Program-made: the position numbers and the translations under genes | Origin: Glandiceps talaboti | Taxonomy: Eukaryota > Hemichordata > Enteropneusta > Spengelidae | NCBI RefSeq assembly: GCF_964340395.1 | Contig: NC_135560.1 | Span: 7,120,598 to 7,184,597, forward strand | Direction: 5' to 3' | Length of the DNA: 64,000 nt | Shown: piece after piece, positions 10,455 through 23,791 of the stretch | Numbering within the stretch: position 1 is the stretch's first letter | How the letters are laid out: each line of letters begins with the position of its first letter | Notes under the pieces: model-generated | Told to the model about the DNA's origin: nothing | The model's database searches: none | What the model saw: only the letters and a program-made list of their open reading frames with translations

Positions 10455-10838
10455 AGGCCTAAAAAAAATTGTGTGGTTCCGAATAAGCTGAATTTTAAAA
10501 TCGGTGGGGTAGATAGATTTTTTTGTTTTAAAATTTTTTTTTTCCAAGTGTGAATGTCTAGTTCAGGTAGTTATGTTTTCCGTTGTTTTCCATATGGTCT
10601 CTGTGTTATCGATTTCTTCACATCAGATGTACAGCCATTACAGATTGGAAGAACAGTTTTATATTGTCTTTTTAAGTTGATGTCAGTTTCCACATCCACT
10701 ATTTCTTGCAAGATTTCACAATTTTTTTTTTCGTGATTTTATTTTATTTTTTCTCAAATATGTAAAAAAAAAGTTTAGGGTCAGCAGTGAAATACTAGGT
10801 GGGGTTGGGTAAACAGAACCAAACAATTTTTTAGGCCT
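10455..10838. mobile_element. Non-autonomous TIR element (MITE-like), copy A
   Basis: A 384-bp segment bounded by inverted termini: AGGCCTAAAAAAAATTGTGT then GGTTC at the left, and the reverse complement of AGGCCTAAAAAATTGTTTGG then TTC at the right. A second inverted pair, GGTGGGGT, lies further in at both ends. The interior has no transposase-like frame. A diverged copy lies in reverse orientation at 30896-31236, so it is dispersed. Target-site duplications are not clear. Superfamily not assigned. Confidence 0.7.
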
Positions 10839-13738
10839 CAATTGGAATCACACAAGTTATATGTGGTCCATGAACTGAGTCAGTTGTGCAAACAAAATTT
10901 TGATATCTGAAAAACTTGCTGAAAATAAATGTTGAAATTTGTTGTATTTCATGTGGGAAATAGCATAAAATTAAGAAAGAAAATAAAACAAGCTAAAAAA
11001 AACTACAAAAAAGTATGAAAAGGTAAAAAAAAAAATGAAAAGATCTGATTATTACAAACTAAAAAAAATATTCTTGAAAGAGGCTGGTTCTTGATTGGGC
11101 ATTTGGAAATAGCTGGAAACATCCACATTTGGTTTGAGAGTAAGCCTGGGAAGAGGATGATCTGATGTTATTCAGCGCCACGAGGGAATGACATCATCCA
11201 GTGAACAGTGATAATAATGGTCCCGTAGGACATGAATTAATCTTGTATCAAACAATGGTGACACCGCTGCCTGTCTCATATCTGACAATCTGCTTACATA
11301 AACTTATCAAGATCAAGTCTTTAAAAACAAAATCACAAGCTCTACTGAGCATGTCTGAAAATGAATCAAACATAGCAAAAAAAAAAATAAAAAAAAAAAA
11401 ATCGAGGAATGAGAACGCTTGAAATGAACAAGATACTTTGATAGTATTGATAGCAATGAATCAGCCCGTTCTAAGGGTTATTAATACCAGAAGTACTGGG
11501 ACAATTTAATCACTTAGCTGCCACATGCTTATTGGATTATCCGTCATCATGTATATCGGAGATTTCATAAGGTTCCCTTAATATAACTTCCATTTATTTA
11601 TTTCAGTCTGGTTATGAGCTTGTAATGGCCTGTAATCTGCTTCTCTCTCACAGCTACTAATAATTCAGAATGAAATACGTCATTTCGTAGAGATAACGTT
11701 TTCTTTAAAAATGAAAAAAAAAAAAAAATACACTCGCAAATAACTCTCAGATCAGTGTCTGAGTGGTCACGTATGTAAAGTCTGAGATAACATAGCTGAT
11801 ATGACGAGAAAAATCTAACTACTCGGGCAACAGCATGGTGGAGTAAATATTGACACGTACAAACAAATGTGAACATTTTCACCGTTGTATGTCTGTTTAC
11901 AGAACGCTGAAATGATATTAGATAACGGATGATGAATTATACATGCAATAGACACTATGTCCATCCCCTCTAACCTAATTATATACATCTCTATACAAAC
12001 CTATCCACGTAGTCAATTCCATTGTCTAGATGACACTAATATGATTTCATTTTATGAAAATAACGACCAAATCCGCTGGGAAAAGTAAGGGCAAATAAAG
12101 ATCAGTTAATGACGTTAATTTCCTAGAAGCATTATTGATTTTTTTTTTGTGTGAGACTTATCAAATAGAGACACAAATACATGAGACTTCATTTTTAGAT
12201 TGCACAGTGGAAAGTACAGCTTAGTTCTACCAGCATAAATGTCTTGTCTACCACAAATAACATTTGACCTGTAGACAGTGAAATGTACATGGATAAATTT
12301 CATTACATATCGATGAAAATTCTATCTCCATGTCATTCACGTTCTAGCATGTTAATATGATTATTTTTACGCCATTTCACTCCCAACAGGCATATGGTAC
12401 TTTTGATTCATATGTTGACGACCCTATGCTACAAGATAATTGGAGTTCTTTGAACGAAAATAAAATCAAATCATTGATACATCCCCCTTTTGTAGCTCAG
12501 TCGATGCATTATGCATATGCTTCTTCTATAAAGCAATCAAATAAAAAAATCTGAGTAAAGGAAAGTGATCCCGTAGAGTTGTTCTTATTTTTTTTTTTTA
12601 CATGAGAAAAAGATGAGAGAGATAAGCGCATACCTTGAACCCTGTGGGACAGCCACAAAAAGCCATTATTAGCACCGTTCTCTCTACTGTGCTTCACAAC
12701 ACCATTCAATTGATAGTTTTCACACACACTCGTTGCAACTAGAAGGCTAAAACAAATACGGCAGTCAGGCTTGAATAAGAAAACAGCAGCAATATTAAAT
12801 TAAGTGCTTGTTATTAAATTTGTATCAGTACAAGCAGTGGGCAGCTGAAAGCAAACCAATCGGAGCCATTTGTCATTGTTCGAGGTTTTATTTGAACGCT
12901 AAAGAGTCATGCAGCCTGGAAAGCATATTTGCAAGCCGAATCAGAAGCAATTTGCTCCAAATGGGTCTAAGTAAATGTTACAGTGCAGTAAAAAGCCATA
13001 CATTTAATAATACTACCGGTAATTCCTATATGACGAGCCCAGCTGTGATTAAAGTTGCAAAGCACTTTCAACCTCGCATCAGCCTCAACTCAATCAAACA
13101 CCGACCTGCCTCTTTTGTCCGCACCAATTGAATTAAAAGAAGTAAACGCCGATCAATACATATTGGGAGGAAGTGAACGGGCAAAATGGCGCAATCATTA
13201 TGAAGGGTAATGACACAAAACAAGCAGAGGTGATCGTTTAATAATTGATGCGACAGCAGAGTGGATGAATTACAAGTCAGCCAATGCCTTTCCATTTCAA
13301 TGCCTAGTGACAGTAAGGCATACCGGCAGACATGCAAGTCGGCTGATACTCACATCAGAGGCCACAATCTAGTGACATCTGACACAATAAACAGCGTGTA
13401 TTACATTTACCCACAATAAACATCAAATGTTCGTACACTCTTAAATTTTCCCCCCAACATTAATCCTACGAAAAATGTCATTTTCAAATTCTAAAATTCA
13501 TTCACTTGCTTTTGTGGTCAGTATTAATGGGAATTTTGCTATTAAAATATATCACCCATTTATAACTGGAATCTCTGATCTACCTCTTTGTTGTTTTCCA
13601 TCATAATCTAAAAATGACTTTTGACATGAAAAGCTTCTACAAATACTGAAAATATTGTCTTTTATTAATGTCTACTGAGGCATTAAGACAGCCATTAAAA
13701 TGATAATTACGTTCTAAATTTTCTAAATGCACCGTCTT

Positions 13739-13754
13739 GGTTGCCACGGCAACC
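13739..13754. promoter_or_regulatory. RFX X-box-like palindrome
   Basis: GGTTGCCACGGCAACC, a perfect 16-bp palindrome apart from the central bases, matches the RFX X-box (GTTGCC, 2-bp spacer, GGCAAC). A second site follows 65 bp on. RFX factors bind such sites, classically at ciliary genes; activity here is inference. Confidence 0.5.
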
Positions 13755-13803
13755 TACCTGTCTGTCACTCAAGACCTAATTGTCTTAATCTACATCACGC
13801 AGG

Positions 13804-13817
13804 GTTGTCATGGAGAC
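13804..13817. promoter_or_regulatory. RFX X-box-like site
   Basis: GTTGTCATGGAGAC, an X-box variant with both half-sites, 50 bp from the preceding palindrome. The pairing raises the likelihood that both are real. Confidence 0.42.
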
Positions 13818-16800
13818 GTGAATCCCCAAATATAAGCTTTTCTTAATTCCGTATAATGATACTTAGGAGAAACGAAAGCTTGTAAAACGTCTGGGTAAAC
13901 CGACGATGCCTTTGAGAACAAACATGATACGAGCAGATAACAGGTATATACTCTGCTTAATAGGTATTACTCGCATAAAATTAATGCATCTTCCTTTCAC
14001 TCTTTGTTATTAAGTCAAGCAATTTCAAGGGAATTAATTAACATTTAACTGTTTCCTATGAGCAATGTCACTCCCAGCTTGCATATCAGTCAATAAATTA
14101 AAAAAAAAAAAAAAATTGACATTTCATTATGCTGAGCCAATTATCAGCAGTGACAATTGTTTATTTTAATTATCATTAGTGAAGAGTAAATTTGCCCAAG
14201 GGCAGGCATTTTACATGGGGTGATTTACATGAAGGCAATTGATTACCTGAATCAACAATGCAAATTGTGTGAAAGCTGCGACTATTTTCCTGGCCTCTTC
14301 ACATTTAATGGCTGTGCAGCACTAAGGCCGATTACATGTAAAGTACTATTGATTCTACAATTAGAGTTCTACCTGAACTGTTTTATCCACGGTGTACACG
14401 TATTTAAGCTGTCATTTAGTTTTACAGTTCTATTATACCATACGATTCCGAGTAGCAGTCAAACTCTCTTTGTTTGAGATCCACTTTATAGGGGAATAAA
14501 CTGACTTTTAATTGAGAAACAGAATTAGGTGGTGTTTCAAGGTGTCTATACATTTGGGGTCACTGTGTGACGCAAATAACAGAAATATTTAAAATTTCAT
14601 TTCAGATCCATTTTTTCTGTAATTCTTTTTTGATTAAAATTCAATTCTGAAAAGTATTTGAATTACAATTTATAATCTATTGTTGCTGAATTTTTCTGAA
14701 CAGTCATTTAAATTGAAAAAAATCAAATTAATCGGGCACCGAGACCTCGATTAAGGTTCTATACAAATTTCTGTATACAGTATTGTGTTAGATTTTTTTT
14801 TCCCAATGAAAGTAAGTACAAAAATGTTTTATATGCGTTCCTCGTTCAGGCATGACAAATCATTAGTTAAGTATTCTCGGCCATTCATCGTAGAATTATA
14901 TTGCAATTTGATTCCCGATCATCAATATTTGCTGAAGTTTATTCATAACACAACAACTCTGAGTGTTATTTCATTACCTACTGTTCATAATAGGTTAGGT
15001 TGTTATTTGATTGTGGCCGTTGTTTACTTTTTGGTTTAAAAGTTGTTATAAAACATGCGATCACAACTTATTGACACAGGAACAAATTTTTCCTTTTGTT
15101 AGCTGAGAACCGTTCCCTCCTGACAACTCTACAGACAATAGACAAAACCACAAATCTCTCCCATCAGCATCCATTCTCTGATGCTGTGACATGCTGCGTA
15201 TTTCAATTCCCAGCTTTTACCTCCTGTTGGTCGCCACCCGATATTTTCGAAAGCAGCTTTGCGTCGTGACAACCCGCTGAGATGTTAATTTTAATGTTCT
15301 TCTTATGAAATTGACGATTTTAATTTCAATATTTGCTACGATTTAGACGGTTTTATTAATGACTTGTCTTCTCATGAAAGACTGTGTATCAGTGACACTC
15401 CAGGAAGCCAAGACGAATAGTAAATGGGCTGACAAAAGTAAGACCCAGTGGGAGAGCAAAGGCAATCTCTTTCACTCTATTCATTTCATCTTATGCATTA
15501 GCAGAGTTTGGCGTCCCGCTGAGTGTCTTTTTGTCACGTTTATATTACGTATCAGGTGAATGCAGCGCCACAGCTAATTCAATAACTGCCCCAGGGGTTG
15601 TCAAGTCCTCTCTCACCATCCAATATGTCACTGCTATTGTCTGTGTTGAACAGAAAAACTGCAAGAAAATGACACCTGAAATAAACAGTATGGAAATTAG
15701 TTCAAATGATCTGACAACACTGCAGGTTATGTCAGTTGCGTTTTCTTCTCTTGTCAACTCACGTTTATTTGTCCTGTCATCGTTCTTCAAATAACATGCT
15801 ATTCTTCCATTGTAACTGGCAGACATTAGACTGCAAGGTGCCAATCTTATACATTGGAAACACAAACTTTACTTAATTCATCATCTTCCCTTATTCTCAC
15901 TTCGTCATCCAAGTAATCTAATTTTCACACTGAAAATAAGAACAAAATAAGTAAACACACAAACTCTGGGATTTGTCAATTAAATACTCTACCATGATTC
16001 GTATCCGAACGGACATTTACTTGATAGACAATGTATCTATCTTTCAATCAATAATTATTTTAATTGACATTGCAGCTATGTTTAAACAGAGACTGATCAC
16101 ATCTACCTGTTGTATTTATTTTTTCAAATTGACAAAGTTTTGATATAAACAGGATGCTTTAACCTGACACCCTATCAAAGTCTCTTCCACCGTTCGTTTG
16201 CTTTCTGGAGAGTGATAAATTAACGAACAAATAAACTGAAGTAAATATTTGACAAGTAAATTCAAACAGATGTCATTAATGACAAATAAAAATTAAACAA
16301 ACATTGACAAATCTGAAAAAAGTATAAATAATTGTTAAATAATACATCAACATGGAAATGAACACAGGAAACTAAGATAAATAAATAATACACATTTTTC
16401 AAACACCCACATTCTCATTGTTGACAAAATTAAAAATAAATTTAACCCGAAAACTCATTTTTTGGTTCTGAATTTCTTTTTGCTATTTTTGCTGACATCT
16501 CTATTACAAAACCTAAAATTTCAATTTGTTTATTCCCAACACAGGAACAAGGGTACAAAAGAGTTGACTTGTGTTTTCAAACTTAAACCAAATTAATTTC
16601 TAAGATATATTGAGAAGTTTTATTTCATGAGTACTTGAAATATTCCCCCTCCAAAAAAAAATTTCCTTTTCAAAATAATGTATCGATTTTGATCCAAAAA
16701 TGAGCATTATGTGGGGAATGATAACGGACACACATAATTTCTCAATAAATAAAAAATTCTAATTATCAATAAATATGATGTATTTGAGAAATAGCGAAGC

Positions 16801-17300
16801 TTTATATTAATGAGAATAACAATATAAAAATGATGATAATTACTAGCAAGGAGAAACTGACTGAACATCATCAGATTAATAGAGAAAATAACATTACGAA
16901 CGCTGCGGGTGACTTTCCAATTTAATTACTGTCTATTGATGCATACATCAAATTGCAATTTTGAGTTCTGGAAATGGTCAATGCAATTCGGCTAAATGCA
17001 TTTCCAATTTATCTTGTCATATTATATCACACAGCAATTAATGAAAAGAATACACAGACAGACTGCTAGCACTGGCACAAACTCAATTATTATGTTATCA
17101 CCATTAACCTGGCAAGAAACACCGACAGTCCGTCTTCTCAATTGTAATATTGACAGTCGTCAGGAGATATTGCTAAAACTGATGTGTAGGCAAAGACACA
17201 ATACATATTTTTTTTTTTACACACAAAAAAAAATTCAAATAATTTTTTTATCTAATTATTTTGGGTATGATTGAAATTTTTTGTTTAATAATTTGACCGT

Positions 17301-17314
17301 GTCTCCATGGTTAC
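17301..17314. promoter_or_regulatory. RFX X-box-like site
   Basis: GTCTCCATGGTTAC; its reverse complement GTAACCATGGAGAC has the X-box form. Single site in unique sequence. Confidence 0.4.
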
Positions 17315-19942
17315 TGATAAAACAGCAATAGAGAGTTATATAAACGCTGTTCAATCATTCCTATTTAGGTACACTATCAAAAAAGATGTATGTAAACATC
17401 TTCGCTTTCAGTAGGAATTATTTGAAGAAAGCTGAGGGGACTTTTTTGTTGCTGCTAGGGAGTCCTAAAAGTACTTTGTCACTGATATAACACTCTAGTT
17501 TTGCATATTACAGCGTTCTTAGTCACTGCTACATATTGTAACTGGCCTACTGTTTAACAATCCGACCAATTGTGGACAACCTGCCTCCTAACATAACCAG
17601 TATCATGTACACTACTTCAAATGCTACATTTGTTCGGCACATTCCATTTTAAGCGTAGGTGTTGGCAGGAGAAAGACTCTGCACAGAGGTTGGGGAGGGA
17701 GGGATGTAATTAGATTGTGAATGATGCTTAACAAAGGTAGGATCAGAACACAATTGGCCATGAAGAACAAAAAGCATTTTTGGGGGTATAATTCAAATAT
17801 GTGACATCAATGCAAATTCATTGTGGGCTCAGAGAAAGGGGAAATAATTGCTACCAATGGGACCCATTAGTAGCTGAATTAAATTACGATGTTTTTGCTC
17901 TCTAGTATAAAGGCTTGAATGTTAAACAATAGGCTTTCTAAAGCGATCTCCAGCCACAGAAACATGGAGTGAAAACTGCCAGATAATTTAATCGGGGAAT
18001 CATTGGCGCAATTTGTAAGGTAACATCCACATCCATCATGGAAAAGAGAGAGAGTGATCCGCAAATTTAATATTCTTCTCCCCCGGGACTATGACACAGA
18101 TTACAGAGGAAGAAAAAGGCAAATAACAGAAAAGGGTGAACAATCTGCCGTCTTAATCTGATCATAGCTGCATTTCTATAGTTGTCAGGGACATGGAATG
18201 CGCTTAAATGTATGCAAAGCTAATTGCTACAGATTTTCCTGTCCACCGGGAAATAGCTGTTGCAAGTAATAGTATTAAAACGTTGATGGAACAGAGAGGC
18301 TGTTGAAAGGGACGGATAGACTTACTTTATTAATTGGCAAAATGCACGGAACTGGGCTGTCCAGTTTTTCTGCAAGCACAAAGAGGGGGCTTTGAAAATC
18401 AAATAATAACTCGTATGAAACATACCCCTTGGATTCGGTTTTATTGAATAAGGTGAATGGATTAATGTAGGAATTAAGTGGACTCCCTTGTCTGGTGATT
18501 TATTTAGCATATATGTTTTTTATTATTTACATGGGGAGCCATAAATTAGTGGCGTATAAAATTGATGCGATAGTGGTTTTGTACAATATGGTGCACATGT
18601 GGAACGCGATATGAACAAACTAAGAATAATGAAACCATAATGTCAATATATTTGCATACGACCTGTGACATTATATCTGCAGTTCAGGAACTGTCTATTT
18701 CGCTAATTGGCATATGAGCAAATTTATTTGAGTTTACAGAATTAACAATGGATATTATTTGTTCAGCTTCTAATTGGGCGTCAGCTTGGTATTTTTTTTT
18801 TCATTTTTTTCCCTTCATTTTTTTTCATTGTTAGATTGTTGAACTGTGAATGAATTGCCGCACATGTTACTCTCACACAATGACTAGAGAGTCAAAATGT
18901 AGTTTGTTTTATCTTAGGAACACAGAAAATAAAGTTGTTGAATTTTCCACTTTACTTTGTTTGGAAATCTCACTGCATGTCAACATGAAGTGGTGTGTAT
19001 ATATATGTATGTTGGGTTGTCACAGGAAGCCCCTATTGAGCCGCTGTGTTTGCTTTTCAACTAAAGGCTAAAACAGCCCAGTGCAAATTGCAAAACCAAT
19101 AGAGAGAGCCCTGCCCCATTTTATCTGTTCACATTGTGTACACTTCACACAGCCAAACAATAGGTGGGAACCTGTGTAAACAGATTCACAGGCTGTGAAT
19201 GGTGTATTTGGCTTGGAGACAAGATACTTAGCAGTTAGTAATTTAACAAGGTGACAAGTGTGAAAGTTCTCATTAAAACACCTCACTAAATAGGTCATTT
19301 AAATTCTTAATTAAACAGGAGTATAATTACAGGCTCCCCGCTGAGTAAATAGATTTTGAAATGAATTGAAATGGGGGGAATAGGTCACAGCATGATAACT
19401 ACCAGCCAGTGTGAACAACTGTTACCTTTAACAGTTTGGGTTTATCAGAGACGCCATACCAATTGAATGTAAATTGATGGACATAACAGAGGTAGATTAT
19501 ATTACCACAGACAGAGACCAGTCGTCCCATTGTGTGTATGTATACTCCTAAATAAAGCCACCTCACAAACAATCCAACAAAAGCTCCATAATCTAGCTTG
19601 GATCACTTTCAGATCAAGTATGGAGGTCTTTGACTGAGAAAGCTAAACAGACTGTCATGTATAGACACTGATACCTGAGAAATTCAACTTAACCTGATTG
19701 TGATAAATGACTGTGTTGAACATCACCACCCTCATCGAACATGCACAACTTCTCCTTGGTTTATAATGAGCAGAGAAGGAGACAATTTACTAGTAATTGG
19801 TCAAGATCTTTTAAAATGTGCTAACAAATTCAAATTAACTAGTGTATTATTTATTTCATTGGAGAGTCGTACTACAAGTTGTGAAGCTGGGCGGGGAAAT
19901 CTCTGACCACTTGGATTATTAGATAAAACGACTTCCTCACTC

Positions 19943-19958
19943 GGTTGGCATGGCAACC
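19943..19958. promoter_or_regulatory. RFX X-box-like palindrome
   Basis: GGTTGGCATGGCAACC matches the X-box at all but one arm position. Confidence 0.45.
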
Positions 19959-20300
19959 AAGGTGCAAATTAAAGGGTGTCTTTTATTTGCTTTGTGCAAG
20001 TGGTTAATTATCTCCCAATGTGATTAGTTAGGTGGCTTGTTGTAGACCTGAAGCTAAAGGCAGAGATACATTTTGTTGTTGTTGAAAATATCTAATTGTT
20101 ATTGTACGATGTCTATCCCACAGGAAGGCTGAATGTGTGGTCTTGTCAATTTTTGATTGAAATTATTGTGAAAAAAAACCTACCTTTTAAAGAGTTTCAA
20201 GGCAGTGTCATTATGTAACTCATACATTTTATACAATATCATATGTGTTGCTCTAGAATTAGTTGAATATAGCCTGCCTGGGGGGAAGGTGACGACTGGC

Positions 20301-20336
20301 GACTGACTGACTGACTGACTGACTGACTGACTGACT
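20301..20336. repeat. GACT tetranucleotide microsatellite
   Basis: Nine uninterrupted GACT units. Confidence 0.97.
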
Positions 20337-20982
20337 TTTATGCATTGTTTCTTTCTCATGTTCATTATCCAATTTCTGTGACCCTTGAACAAGCAGTTGC
20401 AACTATATTTTGAAAAGAAAAATCCAAGGAGACTCTGACTGGCAAAAATAAATCTGACTGCTTACTAGAAACAAGGTTACATACAAAGAAGAAATGAATC
20501 CGGGTCCTTACTGACGATATCTCTGTTTAATACTGTGTCTACCAAAACAAACATTATTTGTCCAAATTTAAACACTAACATGTATTTACAACTACTTTGA
20601 CTGTGTTTTCATGTTCTTCAATTACTTGTAACTTTAATTTCCACTGATAATCACAAATTCATGCAAATAATTTTTTTTTTAATTTTGTCAGTATGAATGT
20701 GTGTGATTATCAAAGGCTACAACACTGAAGAACATGAAAAGACGATCAAAGTAGTTGTCTGTCTTCATGTGTATTCCTGAACAGCGAACAACATACGTCA
20801 GACACTCTTTTGATACACTTCACACTATTGAACATTTCTCTTTTCAACATCGGTTTAACTTTTATTTAATTCTTTTCTCAAAACAAAAAAATAAGGTTTT
20901 TATGTGGTCTCACTTGATTAATTCACTTTTTTAAAATTCCACCTATAACACAAATGAATCAAGATGGGTCAGTTGAAAGTGC

Positions 20983-20984
<2 letters not shown>

Positions 20985-21070
<86 letters not shown>

Positions 21071-21091
21071 ATCATCATCAATCATCATCAT

Positions 21092-21138
<47 letters not shown>

Positions 21139-21224
21139 ATCATCATCATCAATCATCATCATCATCATCATCATCAATCATCATCATCATCATCATCATC
21201 ATCACCATCAACATCATCATCATC

Positions 21225-21265
<41 letters not shown>

Positions 21266-21280
21266 ATCATCATCATCATC

Positions 21281-21359
<79 letters not shown>

Positions 21360-21408
21360 GTCATCATCATCATCATCATCATCATCGTCATCATCATCAA
21401 TCATCACC

Positions 21409-21505
<97 letters not shown>

Positions 21506-21527
21506 GTCATCATCATCAATCATCATC

Positions 21528-21565
<38 letters not shown>

Positions 21566-21574
21566 CCATCATCA
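20985..21574. repeat. Large ATC trinucleotide tract, about 590 bp
   Basis: Almost pure ATC repeat, interrupted mainly by ATCA slips (ATCATCAATC) that change the frame and by rare CACC, CGTC and TTC variants. It yields long open frames of His, Ser and Ile runs in two plus-strand frames; these are repeat artefacts. The repeated frame slips argue strongly against coding use. Confidence 0.98.
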
Positions 21575-23215
21575 TGGCCTTACAACCCACACACTGTGCC
21601 AAAAAAAGCCCAAAAAACAATCCTCTTTCAACTGCACACACCTTTGAAAGCTTGTTCTCAAGTTTCAGTTAAGCTGATTATTCCTGCATTGAACTACTAA
21701 GGTGGGAATATAATGCTATCAGTTGTCACATCCACACTTTGTCTCCTAAGGGGCAAGGTAAGATTTACGACAGTACACAGACAACATCTCAGCTGTCACC
21801 TTCTCTTTGCCAACAATTGCGCAGTCATCAAAATCCCTCTCCAAATTATTTAAATGTGATATCAAAATACATTTTATTTGTTCATTTTTCTAGTTTCTAT
21901 CTATTCAAATCTTCATAAATGATATATTCATGAATTGTTGACTAGTTTTCTTGATTCACCTGACTCAAAATTGTGTAAAATTTGACAATGCTATTATTTT
22001 TTGGGCCCATAGGCATGGTTGTAAACTGATCTTGTTTCTGTATTTGTGGTAATAATCCGTGGATTTGTAGGATTGAATGAATTATTCACGTCTGGATTTT
22101 GGATTATGTATTCCTCCTCGTCATGTTACAGTCTAAAAAACAGATATCAGACGGCGTGTTTCCCCTAATTAACGCACAAGAATGGGTCGTTACGAAAGCT
22201 TTACATTACCTTGTTTTATTTTTGGATTTAAATGATCCATCTGTTTCGGTTTTATCTACATCTTAACATTAAAGTTTTACATATCAAAGACTCTGGGGGC
22301 ACAAAATCTTTGGAAGGTTTCGGCCATTAGAAGTATTAAAGCAAACGATACCTGGAGTTCTAAAGATGATTACAACATCTCATGGGATATTACCTGTGGG
22401 AGGAAAGCCAGGATACCAAAAACAGATTTCATTATTCTGCGGAAAAAAAAAAAAATCTTACGCTATGTGACAAAAGAGTGGGTAAAATATCTCTTAAGAC
22501 GGTAAGCAGGAAATGGTACCACCTAACTTACCAATGTATCGATAATCCTAACCAACAACTCCTAGTCGGATTAAGTCTAAGCCGACTTATTTAATCCCAT
22601 AGCTTATCGCGATCACACCTGACACATTCAATTTTTCATTTTCTCTGAAAGCATTATCATCATATTTTCAATTAGATACAGGTTCAGCAGTGTTGTCTCT
22701 CAATGGACATGTCAGTGAATCGCTCCATGCATATAAACTTAGTGATTTATCAGTGTGTATGCATGCAGCAAATGGAACCTAGGTTTCATGGGAAATTTAT
22801 GGAATGCTCTTTCAAATGCAATCAACTCATGATTGTTGTAATGATATTTCATTGCATACATACGCTCTATCAGATGGGGAATATCATGCCAGTAGAGGGC
22901 TGGCTGATAAATTTCTTTGGAAAAAAACAACCCACAAACTGAAATGTATCACGTATATCATTTATATTTCATAGTGATATTTTCAGTAGTTTTATTGAAT
23001 GACACCTCATTCTTTATTTTATTTCTTTTCTTGGACAATATTTAATGATACTGTGAATTTAAAAGTAGTTATTTTCCATTGAAGAATGAATTATTAAATA
23101 GAAATTTTTTTTTGCATTTTTTGTCATCAAAAGTCATTTATACTTTATCTTCACATGGTTGGAGAAGACAGAACCTGAGATTCAGGTGTTGAAATGGATG
23201 AGGAGTGAGTGTTTA
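21575..23215. other. Gene-free unique sequence
   Basis: No gene or repeat recognised apart from an A-run at 22442-22455. The short open frames at 22382-22594 and 22703-22942 have no recognisable domain. Confidence 0.45.
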
Positions 23216-23515
23216 TTTTGGATTTTTAATTTATAAAACAATTTTATCGTGGCTTCCTACTTGAAAAAATCAATGTCAAACAACATTGACTAAGTCTGTG
23301 TTTATAACTCAATAAATTGCAAAAAGATTAATAAATGTGTAAAATGTTTGTTGTTGTACGTACAATAGCAAACTTTTTACACATTTTTTAAATTTTTTTT
23401 TTAGCTTTTTGCAATGTCTTGAGTTACAAACACAGACTAGGTCTATGTTGTTTCACATTGATTTTTTCGAGTAGGAAGCCATGATAAAATTGTTTTATAA
23501 ATTAAAAATCCAAAA
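23216..23515. mobile_element. Fold-back element, about 300 bp near-perfect inverted repeat
   Basis: The left arm runs from TTTTGGATTTTTAATTTATA through GGCTTCCTACT, AAAAAATCAATGT and CTGTGTTTATAACTCAA to TTGCAAAAAG. The right arm (from about 23370) repeats this in reverse complement to ATTAAAAATCCAAAA, leaving a short central spacer near 23350-23368. It carries no coding capacity. A fold-back or MITE-like DNA element is the best reading; transcription would give a long hairpin RNA. Confidence 0.8.
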
Positions 23516-23777
23516 CTTTTATAAAGTGTGAATTACTTCTTTTCAATTTTTTTTTATAACTCCACTTTTCAAACTTGTTTTTACAGTAGTAGACCAAACA
23601 ACTTTAGTCTGTCTATGTTTTCAGTCAATTAGTAAATACAATTTTATCTAAACGAAAGAGGACGTAGTTCATTTGTTTGCACTTTTCAAACTACAATCAT
23701 ACCGTGTAAACAGTATGGAAAAACAGATATAACACATTACTGAAAAATTTGTAAGAAACTTTACATTAAAAAAGAGT

Positions 23778-23791
23778 ATTGCCATGGTAAC
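23778..23791. promoter_or_regulatory. RFX X-box-like site
   Basis: ATTGCCATGGTAAC, an X-box form with one arm mismatch. Confidence 0.4.

Larger units (their letters stand above)
10839..20299. other. Gene-free AT-rich stretch with regulatory-like sites
   Basis: No gene recognised over 9.4 kb. Mostly single-copy AT-rich sequence with scattered A/T runs (11375-11400, 11713-11728, 14100-14115). Parts such as 13730-13830, 17870-18520 and 19380-20050 have a mixed, non-repetitive composition with homeobox-like TAAT/ATTA strings that would suit conserved non-coding elements; conservation cannot be tested here. Four RFX-type palindromes lie in it and are listed separately. Confidence 0.45.

Noticed and set aside
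20954-21700. Open frames of 227-248 codons rich in His, Ser and Ile
   Set aside because: Wholly the ATC trinucleotide repeat; frame slips every few units and no unique domain or splice support.
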